In this document: piece after piece, positions 1-5,566 of the stretch
Position numbering within the stretch: the stretch's first letter is position 1
Layout of the letters: every line of letters starts with the position of its first letter
Assembly (NCBI GenBank): GCA_040384645.1
Contig: JAZKIX010000243.1
Span: 1 to 6,918 of the forward strand
Direction of reading: 5' to 3'
Origin: JAZKIX01 sp040384645
GTDB lineage: Bacteria > Pseudomonadota > Gammaproteobacteria > Burkholderiales > Burkholderiaceae_D
DNA: 6,918 nucleotides
Program-made: the position numbers and the translations under genes
The notes under the pieces: generated by a model
Seen by the model: the letters and a program-made list of their open reading frames with translations, nothing else
What the model was told of the DNA's origin: nothing
The model's database searches: none

Positions 1-480
1 TACGAAACTGACGGTTTCGACCGCTTTGGTAACGTGACTTTTAAAGTGGGCAGTTTCGGACACGTCAAAATTGATGTTCTTATTGAGTAAAAATATCTCG
101 ACTTCTTTCGGACTTTCTGAAAAAAGTTGTAAATAGATATCAGTATGTTCGCCTGCGGTGCCGTTTAACACCGCATTGCATAAAAATGGATTGAACTGTT
201 GCAAGTCTTCCATCAAACGCAGGGCAAGTTTCCGTAAATGCAATAAACGGGCCGGTTGGCTATCGCCAAAAAATAGCTCGTTATAGATGGCAACTTCAGT
301 TTCTATCTCACTATTGTCAGGCATGACATCCGCCGGGATTTTGGCGTCGCCCAGAATTTGTTTGGCCGCTTTACGTTTGGCGCTACCGTAATCGGCGCCA
401 TCTTGCGCGATCATGCGAGCGGCTGCCGCGGCGATTTCGGCACGCAACTGTTCGGCTTCGGAAGGGTGTGGAGTCATCAT
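1..480 (-). CDS. Conserved hypothetical protein, possible nucleotidyltransferase-like fold (partial, 3' end off window)
   Basis: An uninterrupted minus-strand reading frame of 160 codons runs from an ATG at 480-478 to the window edge, so the C-terminus is missing. The N-terminal half is charged and helical, with the stretch AKRKAAKQILGD at residues 34-45 and PDNSEIE at 54-60. Around residues 127-134 lies NGTAGEHT, followed by DIYLQLFSESPKEVEIFLLN. This Gly-rich turn, acidic residue and beta-strand order resembles minimal nucleotidyltransferase domains, but I cannot confirm catalytic residues. From memory, homologues sit upstream of mpl in other Burkholderiales and have often been labelled UDP-N-acetylmuramate--alanine ligase. 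That label looks like a transfer from the neighbour, because no Mur ligase P-loop is visible here. Start choice is uncertain: ATGs at 480, 477 and 492 are all in frame and none has a well-placed Shine-Dalgarno. It is transcribed divergently from mpl. Coding is well supported; function is not. Confidence 0.8.
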   Translation of the reverse strand, partial: MMTPHPSEAEQLRAEIAAAAARMIAQDGADYGSAKRKAAKQILGDAKIPADVMPDNSEIETEVAIYNELFFGDSQPARLLHLRKLALRLMEDLQQFNPFLCNAVLNGTAGEHTDIYLQLFSESPKEVEIFLLNKNINFDVSETAHFKSHVTKAVETVSFV

Positions 481-492
481 GGGCGAGATCAT

Positions 493-566
493 ACCTTGTC
501 GGGCATTGCATCGTATTGGAGTGCGGCTCAGGTAAAATCGTGCCATTCAAATTGGAAGCTTGATCG
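493..566. promoter_or_regulatory. Divergent intergenic region with candidate mpl promoter -10
   Basis: This 74-nt region separates the minus-strand conserved gene from mpl and should hold promoters for both. On the plus strand, TAAAAT at 533-538 is a good -10 match, about 29 nt upstream of the mpl ATG. No convincing -35 lies at 16-18 nt; TTGGAG at 516-521 is only 11 nt away and TTGCAT at 506-511 is 21 nt away. On the minus strand, TACGAT (515-510) with a poor -35 (537-532) is a weak candidate. GGAAG at 554-558 is the mpl Shine-Dalgarno, 8 nt before its ATG. The promoter role is inferred from motif and position only. Confidence 0.4.
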
Positions 567-1937
567 ATGCATATTCATATTCTCGGCATTTGCGGCACCT
601 TCATGGGCGGCCTTGCGGTACTTGCCAAACAAGCTGGCCACACCGTCACCGGTTGCGATGCCAATGTCTACCCGCCCATGAGCGATCAGTTAGAAGCGCA
701 AGGAATCGCCTTGGTGCAAGGTTTTGGCGCCGAGCAAATCGACCTCAAACCTGATTTGTTCGTAATCGGCAATGTGGTTTCGCGCGGCAACCCTTTGATG
801 GAAGAAATCCTCAATCGCGGCTTGCCCTACACTTCGGGGCCGCAATGGATCGGCGAACATATTTTGCGCGACAAATGGGTATTAGCGGTCGCGGGTACCC
901 ACGGCAAGACCACTACGGCGTCGATGCTGGCGTGGATTTTGGACGATGCTGGGTATGCGCCAGGCTTCTTGATCGGCGGCGTGCCGATGAATTTCGGGAT
1001 TTCGGCGCGGATTACCGGCGCAGGCGCCGCATCCGATTTCTTTGTAATCGAAGCCGATGAATACGACACCGCCTTCTTCGACAAACGCAGCAAATTCGTG
1101 CATTACCATGCCCGTACCGCGATTTTGAATAATCTGGAATACGACCACGCCGATATTTTCCCTGACTTGGGCGCTATCGAAACCCAATTTCACCACTTAG
1201 TACGTACCGTTCCCGGCGTCGGGCGCCTGCTCGTCAATGGTCGCGAAGCCTCATTACAGCGCGTGATCGAGCGCGGTTGCTGGAGCGATAAAGAAAGCTT
1301 CGGCGCGCCAGACAGCGCATGGACATTGACGGAACACGACGATGGCAGTTTCGACGTCTGCTTCATGGGCGAATTGAAAGGCACGGTCGATTGGGACTTG
1401 AGCGGTGAGCACAATCGCCTTAATGCCTTGGCCGCCATCGCAGCGGCGCGCCATGTCGGCGTCTTGCCGGCGCAGGCGATTGAATCGCTGGCCGCTTTCC
1501 AAAACGTCAAGCGCCGCATGGAATTACGTGGCGTGGTACGCGGCATAAGCGTAATCGATGACTTCGCCCATCATCCCACCGCGATTGCGACCACTTTGGC
1601 CGGCTTGCGCACAAAAGCCGGCAGCGGCCGGATTCTGGCCGTGCTGGAACCGCGCTCCAATACCATGAAGCTCGGCGCGGTCAAGCAAGCCTTGCCCGGC
1701 AGTCTGGAAGCGGCCGATCTGGTATTTGGTTACGGCGCCAAGAGCGGCAAAGACGCCTTGGGCTGGAGTTTGGCCGAGACGCTGGCGCCTTTGGGCGAGA
1801 AGGCACGCGCCTTCGACGATCTGGCGTTGTTGGTGCAAGCGATTGCCGCCGTCGCCCAGCCCGGCGATCAGATTCTGGTCATGAGCAATGGCGGTTTTGG
1901 CGGAATTCATCAAAAAATATTGGACGCCTTAGCGTGA
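567..1937 (+). CDS. mpl: UDP-N-acetylmuramate:L-alanyl-gamma-D-glutamyl-meso-diaminopimelate ligase (murein tripeptide recycling)
   Basis: Mpl is a cytoplasmic ATP-dependent Mur-family ligase. It joins the recycled tripeptide L-Ala-gamma-D-Glu-meso-DAP to UDP-MurNAc, bypassing MurC, MurD and MurE in peptidoglycan recycling. The 456-residue product is close to the E. coli length. The N-terminal Rossmann-like UDP-binding segment begins HILGICGTFMGGLA (residues 4-17). The ATP P-loop GTHGKTT lies at 110-116. The central-domain motifs EADEYD (162-167) and NNLEYDH (188-194) supply metal and substrate contacts. HNR (282-284), DDFAHHP (331-337) and EPRSNT (361-366) mark the C-terminal ligase domain. 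The ICGTFMGG start and the EYD pattern favour Mpl over MurC. The ATG start is supported by GGAAG 8 nt upstream. The stop overlaps the GTG of the downstream yqiA gene by 4 nt, so it is probably the first gene of an mpl-yqiA-ubiC operon. All key motifs are intact. Confidence 0.96.
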   Translation: MHIHILGICGTFMGGLAVLAKQAGHTVTGCDANVYPPMSDQLEAQGIALVQGFGAEQIDLKPDLFVIGNVVSRGNPLMEEILNRGLPYTSGPQWIGEHILRDKWVLAVAGTHGKTTTASMLAWILDDAGYAPGFLIGGVPMNFGISARITGAGAASDFFVIEADEYDTAFFDKRSKFVHYHARTAILNNLEYDHADIFPDLGAIETQFHHLVRTVPGVGRLLVNGREASLQRVIERGCWSDKESFGAPDSAWTLTEHDDGSFDVCFMGELKGTVDWDLSGEHNRLNALAAIAAARHVGVLPAQAIESLAAFQNVKRRMELRGVVRGISVIDDFAHHPTAIATTLAGLRTKAGSGRILAVLEPRSNTMKLGAVKQALPGSLEAADLVFGYGAKSGKDALGWSLAETLAPLGEKARAFDDLALLVQAIAAVAQPGDQILVMSNGGFGGIHQKILDALA

Positions 1938-2542
1938 CAATTCTTTACCTGCACGGATTCCGCTCGTCGCCGCAATCATTCAAAGCCTTGCACATGGGGC
2001 AGCGCATGCAGGCGCTGGGCCTAGCTGCGGATTTTCATTGTCCCCAATTGCCAGCCTCGCCCAAGCATGCAATCGAGCTGGCAATGCAAATTGCTCGTCA
2101 GGTTTTGCAACAGCATGCACCCGATCAATTGACGATTGTGGGATCGTCGCTGGGTGGCTTTTATGCCACCTGGCTGGCGGAACGACTCGGCTGCCGCGCT
2201 GTTTTGCTCAATCCCGCCGTGACGCCGCCGCAAGAATTGGCGCAATACGTAGGCATCACGACCCAATTCCATTCGGATCAGCCGTTTGAATTCTAGCGTG
2301 AATATATCGATGAGTTGAAGGCCCTAGTCGTGCCCTCCATCACCCAGCCGGCGCGTTATTTCCTGATCGCGGCCACTGGCGATGAGGTACTCGATTGGCG
2401 CCAGATGGTGGCGTTTTATACTGGTGCACGCCAGCACGTGATTCAAGGCAGCGATCACGGCTTGTCTGATTTTGCCGGATTGTCGGATCAAGTCTTGCAA
2501 TTTTGCCGGGTGCCGCTGGCGGTTGCGGGAGACGCCGCTTGA
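1934..2542 (+). pseudogene. yqiA: YqiA-type alpha/beta-hydrolase (esterase), interrupted by an in-frame TAG
   Basis: The full-length frame would encode 202 residues, matching the small YqiA/UPF0227 esterase family (about 190 residues in E. coli). Visible features are the N-terminal strand with LHGFRSSP (6-13), the nucleophile elbow GSSLGG (70-75, Ser72), LLNPAV (91-96), TGDEVLDW (148-155, predicted acid Asp150) and GSDHG (172-176, predicted His175). A TAG at 2294-2296 (codon 121) interrupts the frame after FEF. The downstream sequence continues in the same frame with REYIDELKAL, which aligns with the corresponding E. coli YqiA region, so this is a point change and not a frameshift. The 120-residue product would keep the serine but lose the acid and histidine. 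The start is GTG at 1934, overlapping the mpl stop (GTGA), with only a weak GGA upstream. The real stop at 2540-2542 overlaps the ubiC start. Alternatives are a sequencing error, readthrough, or reinitiation from a GTG at 2330. Confidence 0.85.
2317..2332 (+). promoter_or_regulatory. Possible internal Shine-Dalgarno and GTG restart after the yqiA stop
   Basis: GAAGG at 2317-2321 lies 8 nt before an in-frame GTG (2330-2332), about 34 nt after the premature TAG. If used, it would give a 70-residue C-terminal piece carrying the predicted catalytic Asp and His, and it would carry ribosomes on to the ubiC junction. Intact homologues encode ordinary protein here, so the match may be chance. Confidence 0.2.
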
Positions 2543-3177
2543 CTGGCGCGGCGCTTGCCACGGTTCAGCGGCACGCATATTGGCATACGCATATCAATGG
2601 CGTCAATGCGCCGGATGCGATGCGGCATTGGCTAACCGACAATACGTCATTGACCGCAAAACTGGTGGCGCGCAGCCAGCAGTTTCGGGTGCAACGGCTG
2701 CATCAGCGGCTGGACAAGTGTTTGAGTGACGAGGCCAAGCAAATTGGGTTGGTCCGGCCCTTGATTGTGTGGGAGCGTGAAGTGCTGCTGCGCTGCGACG
2801 AGCGCCCCATGATATTTGCCCACACGGTGGTGCCGCGCAGCGCCAGCGCTGCGGATTGGCCGCAATTTGGCGCCTTGGGCGAGCGTTCTCTTGGCTCGAC
2901 CTTGTTCGGCGACCCGCTGGTGCAGCGCGGTCGTTTGCAATTTGCCCGTTTGCATAGCGGACATCCCTTGGCGCAGCGGGCGCTGGCTTGCTCGCATGAG
3001 AGTGGAGCGCCGCCGAGTGCAACTTTGTATGCGCGTCGTTGCCTGTATCGTCGTAAAGCTGGATTATTGTTGGTGGCAGAAGTGTTCTTGCCGGCGATTG
3101 TGGATTTGCCTGGCGCCGCTATTGGGAGTGGGAAAAGCGGTAACGCATCCGTCGTCGCCACGGCATACGTCCGATAG
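2539..3177 (+). CDS. ubiC: Chorismate lyase (chorismate pyruvate-lyase), first step of ubiquinone synthesis
   Basis: UbiC is a soluble cytoplasmic enzyme that converts chorismate to 4-hydroxybenzoate and pyruvate, feeding ubiquinone synthesis. The product is 212 residues from a TTG at 2539, longer than E. coli UbiC (about 165). Family features seen in order are WLTDNTSLTAKL (31-42), WEREVLLRCDERPMIFAHT followed by VVP (78-99), LGERSLGSTLFG (113-124) and YARRCLYRRKAGLLLVAEVF ending LPA (164-186). Arg80 and Glu181 align by motif with E. coli active-site residues Arg76 and Glu155. The TTG start is chosen because it overlaps the yqiA stop (TTGA) and has GGGAG at 2527-2531, 7 nt upstream. An upstream in-frame TTG at 2503 would add 12 residues inside yqiA and is less likely. 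About 25 residues follow the usual LPA ending, a low-complexity Gly/Ala/Ser tail of unknown role. Its translation may depend on ribosomes from yqiA, which carries a premature stop. Confidence 0.92.
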   Translation: MTGAALATVQRHAYWHTHINGVNAPDAMRHWLTDNTSLTAKLVARSQQFRVQRLHQRLDKCLSDEAKQIGLVRPLIVWEREVLLRCDERPMIFAHTVVPRSASAADWPQFGALGERSLGSTLFGDPLVQRGRLQFARLHSGHPLAQRALACSHESGAPPSATLYARRCLYRRKAGLLLVAEVFLPAIVDLPGAAIGSGKSGNASVVATAYVR

Positions 3178-3211
3178 CTAGTTTATTGAGTCTGTATTAA
3201 GGAATATATGG

Positions 3212-3231
3212 GGGTATGTCAGAAAATACCC
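3212..3231. repeat. Small inverted repeat downstream of ubiC
   Basis: GGGTAT (3212-3217) and ATACCC (3226-3231) form a perfect 6-bp stem with an 8-nt loop. Two more AT pairs are possible across a GG bulge. It begins 34 nt after the ubiC stop, but no T-run follows, so it does not look like a standard intrinsic terminator. It may be an RNA 3' end structure or chance. Confidence 0.35.
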
Positions 3232-3254
3232 ATTAACACGCACGGCTTTGTTGG

Positions 3255-3286
3255 CTTAAATAAAATACACGGCGGAGTATATTTTA
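3255..3286 (+). promoter_or_regulatory. Candidate rnb promoter overlapping an imperfect 10-bp inverted repeat
   Basis: Arms TAAAATACAC (3261-3270) and GTATATTTTA (3277-3286) pair at 9 of 10 positions, with one C-A mismatch, around a GGCGGA loop. TATATT at 3278-3283, inside the right arm, could be a -10 with a poor -35 (CTTAAA, 3255-3260) at 17-nt spacing. The left arm itself carries TAAAAT (3261-3266), an alternative -10. A dyad over a promoter suggests a repressor operator or a hairpin at the 5' end of the transcript. No known operator consensus was recognised. Confidence 0.35.
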
Positions 3287-3379
3287 GCCTAATTGGGCGA
3301 TAAAAACGCTAATAACGCATTCGAAGCCGGTCTTGCTCCGGTCTGGAAATGCCCTGATAAAGTAAAGAAAACTGAAGCA

Positions 3380-5470
3380 ATGAATTTATTTTTTGAAGAG
3401 TCCGGTGATTTCAAAGTAGGTGTCGTCTTGTCCCAAGCTGGCGAGGCGTACCAGGTCGAGCTGCCGAGCGGCAAGCGCACCAAAGTCAAGACCAAGGATG
3501 TCTTGGTGCAATACAGCACGCCCGAACCGGCTGTGTTACTGGCCGAAGCCCAGCGCATTGCGGCCGAAGTGGAGCTGGATTTCTTATGGGAAGTGGCGGG
3601 ACAGGAAGAATTCGATTTCGGTGACCTGGGTCTGGAATATTTCGGCCATGCGCCGCTGCCGGCAGAATCGGCCGGCTTATTGCTGCGCCTGCATTCGGCA
3701 CCGATCTATTTTTACAAAAAGGGCCGTGGTCGCTACAAAGCCGCGCCGGAAGCCGCGCTCAAAGCAGCCCAGGCCGGTGTGGAAAAGAAGCGCCTGCAAG
3801 GATTGGCACAGGCAAAATATGTCGAAGAATTGAAAGCCAATATCCTGCCCGACGCCTTCAAGCCGCTGGCGTTGCAACTCTTGTTCAAGCCCGATAAAAA
3901 CAGCATCGAATACAAGGCGCTGGAAACCGCCTGCAGCGAACTGCACACGACCGCACCGCGCCTGATGCTGACCACCGGCGGCATTGCCTCGGCCAAAGAG
4001 CTGCACCTTTCCAAATTTTTGTTTGAGAATTTCCCTAAAGGCACCTGCTTCGCGCCGATCCATGTGCCGCCGGCCTCTACCAGTTTGCCGGTAGCCGAGG
4101 TGCAAGCATTTTCGATCGACGATGTCACCACCACCGAGATCGACGATGCCTTCTCCGTGGTCACCTTGACCGATGGCAAGCTGCGGGTCGGCATCCATAT
4201 CGCCGCACCTGCTCTGGGTATCAAGCCGGAAGACGCGATCGACGCCATCGCCCGCCAGCGCATGTCCACTGTGTATATGCCGGGCGACAAGATCACCATG
4301 CTGCCAGATGAACTGGTCGAGGCTTACACCCTGGGCGCCGGCCAGACCCGTCCCGCCGTATCGCTCTACGCCACGCTCGACCCAGCCGACTGGTCGGTGA
4401 TTGCGACTGAAACCCGGGCTGAACTGGTACCGATGGCCAGCAATCTGCGCCACAACGATCTGGACGAATTGGTGACCGAAGAAAACCTGGCCAACGATGC
4501 CGGCGACTATCCGCATAAGGCCGATATCGCGCAACTCTGGCAATGGGCGCAAGTGCTGGAAAAAGGCCGCATGGCCAAACGCGAAGGGTTCGGCCTCAAG
4601 CCGGAGCAAACCAACCGCGTCGATTTCAATTTTTATGTCGACGACGATATCGTCAGTGTGGTGCGCCGCAAGCGCGGTGCGCCGCTCGACAAGATCGTGG
4701 CTGAACTGATGATTTTTGCCAACAGTACCTGGGGCAAATTGATGCACGAGCATGGCGTGCCCGGCATTTACCGGGCGCAAGGTGGTGGCAGCGGCAACGG
4801 CTGGGCCGCCAAGATGGCGGTGCGCATGGTCACCCACGCCGCGCCGCATCAAGGACTGGGCGTAGATCAATATGCCTGGAGTACCTCGCCGCTACGGCGC
4901 TATACCGATCTGGTCAATCAATGGCAAATCCTGGCTTGTGTCGAACATGGCGTCGCCGCGCCGCTAGTGGCGCCGTTCAAGCCGCGTGACGCCAATTTGT
5001 ACGCCATCGTGTCGGCCTTCGACGCAGCGTATGCGGCGTATGGCGATTTCCAAAACAATATGGAGCGCTACTGGTGCTTGCGTTGGCTGGCACAGGAAGA
5101 GTCGCGCCAGGTCGAGGCGGTGGTGTTGAAAGACGAAGTGCTGCGCCTGGTCGACATTCCACTCGTCATCAAGCTGCCCGGCATGCCGCAAGTGGCGCGC
5201 GGGGCGCAGGTCAAGCTTGATTTACTGCGCTGGGATGAAGTCGATCTCAGCATCGAAGCGCGTCTGCTAGAGCTGCCGGCCAGTACTGATACCGTGCTTG
5301 ACGAGAGCTTGCCTGACGAGGATGAAGACGAGTCGGATGACGTTGGTGCTGTAGAACAGATGTTAGAGCCGGTGCAAGAACTGGAGCCGGCCGAGGCCGC
5401 CAGCATGGAAGAACTTGTCGCTGCCAGCAACGACCACGTATCTGCCGTGCTGCCAGAAGGCGCGCAATGA
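3380..5470 (+). CDS. rnb: RNase II/RNase R family exoribonuclease (RNB domain)
   Basis: A 696-residue protein of the RNB family, which degrades single-stranded RNA 3' to 5' processively using magnesium in the cytoplasm. The N-terminal part (1-70) is a small basic beta-rich segment beginning MNLFFEESGDF. The RNB catalytic core follows, with IDDVTTTEIDDAF at 246-258, GDKITMLPDEL at 302-312, IYRAQGGG at 463-470 and WSTSPLRRYTDL at 500-511. The acidic cluster corresponds to the four metal ligands of E. coli RNase II, but the position equivalent to Asp207 is Glu253 here. As I recall, divergent RNB members share this change, so it need not abolish activity. A strongly acidic tail (about 641-677) replaces the basic end typical of RNase R. 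The ATG at 3380 is preferred over the TTG at 3293 because the family N-terminus begins here, although the Shine-Dalgarno is weak (AAAGAAA). The symbol rnb is by family; exact orthology to E. coli rnb or rnr is not established. Confidence 0.92.
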   Translation: MNLFFEESGDFKVGVVLSQAGEAYQVELPSGKRTKVKTKDVLVQYSTPEPAVLLAEAQRIAAEVELDFLWEVAGQEEFDFGDLGLEYFGHAPLPAESAGLLLRLHSAPIYFYKKGRGRYKAAPEAALKAAQAGVEKKRLQGLAQAKYVEELKANILPDAFKPLALQLLFKPDKNSIEYKALETACSELHTTAPRLMLTTGGIASAKELHLSKFLFENFPKGTCFAPIHVPPASTSLPVAEVQAFSIDDVTTTEIDDAFSVVTLTDGKLRVGIHIAAPALGIKPEDAIDAIARQRMSTVYMPGDKITMLPDELVEAYTLGAGQTRPAVSLYATLDPADWSVIATETRAELVPMASNLRHNDLDELVTEENLANDAGDYPHKADIAQLWQWAQVLEKGRMAKREGFGLKPEQTNRVDFNFYVDDDIVSVVRRKRGAPLDKIVAELMIFANSTWGKLMHEHGVPGIYRAQGGGSGNGWAAKMAVRMVTHAAPHQGLGVDQYAWSTSPLRRYTDLVNQWQILACVEHGVAAPLVAPFKPRDANLYAIVSAFDAAYAAYGDFQNNMERYWCLRWLAQEESRQVEAVVLKDEVLRLVDIPLVIKLPGMPQVARGAQVKLDLLRWDEVDLSIEARLLELPASTDTVLDESLPDEDEDESDDVGAVEQMLEPVQELEPAEAASMEELVAASNDHVSAVLPEGAQ

Positions 5471-5490
5471 TGCCGCCACACGACATTGTT

Positions 5491-5530
5491 GCAAGGCAAG
5501 CAAAAATCGACTTTACACGCCTTGCTTTAT
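5491..5530 (+). terminator. Possible weak terminator or hairpin after rnb
   Basis: GCAAGGC (5491-5497) and GCCTTGC (5519-5525) are a perfect 7-bp inverted repeat, followed by TTTAT (5526-5530). The 21-nt loop is long for an intrinsic terminator and the T-tract is short. The repeat overlaps the candidate tonB -35, so it may be regulatory or chance. Confidence 0.25.
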
Positions 5531-5538
5531 CGTAAAAT
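5512..5538 (+). promoter_or_regulatory. Candidate tonB-aroE promoter
   Basis: TTTACA (5512-5517) matches the -35 consensus at 4 of 6 positions, and TAAAAT (5533-5538) is a good -10. The spacing is 15 nt, slightly short. Transcription would start near 5545, leaving a leader of about 20 nt to the preferred GTG. The same CGTAAAATC or GGTAAAATC context precedes mpl. The call is motif-based only; no iron-regulator (Fur) box was recognised. Confidence 0.45.
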
Positions 5539-5566
5539 CCATTCCTGATTAAATTTGGCCGCCCGC

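Larger units (their letters stand above)
3178..3379. other. Intergenic region between ubiC and the RNase II-family gene (rnb leader)
   Basis: This 202-nt stretch is more AT-rich than its neighbours and shows no credible gene. The frame of the downstream nuclease is open back to a TAA at 3290-3292, so a TTG start at 3293 could add 29 residues. I reject that extension because family members begin at the MNLFFEESGDF segment. The region holds two inverted repeats (3212-3231 and 3261-3286), listed separately. It also holds a short direct repeat, CCGGTCT at 3327-3333 and 3338-3344, of no known significance. Confidence 0.6.

Noticed and set aside
3..19. Small palindrome CGAAAC/GTTTCG near the left edge
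   Set aside because: It lies inside the coding sequence of the conserved hypothetical gene and is short enough to be chance.
358..681. Plus-strand open frame of 107 codons spanning the divergent intergenic region
   Set aside because: It overlaps the minus-strand gene, the promoter region and the start of mpl in another frame, and has no recognisable domain.
2503..2538. Earlier TTG start for ubiC
   Set aside because: The 12 added residues lie inside yqiA and are Gly/Arg-rich with no family match; the TTG at 2539 has a good Shine-Dalgarno and a typical 4-nt overlap.
3208..3217. ATGGGGGTAT, resembling repeats seen near some integrase-associated attachment sites
   Set aside because: Only one copy is present, with no integrase, tRNA or flanking direct repeat in the window.
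3293..3379. 29-residue N-terminal extension of the nuclease from a TTG at 3293
   Set aside because: It overlaps the likely promoter and leader, and family members as recalled begin at MNLFFEESGDF, where an ATG exists at 3380.
3677..4870. Long minus-strand open frame (397 codons) opposite the nuclease gene
   Set aside because: It lies wholly antisense to a strongly supported RNB-domain gene and shows no recognisable domain; it reflects codon bias in the high-GC opposite strand.
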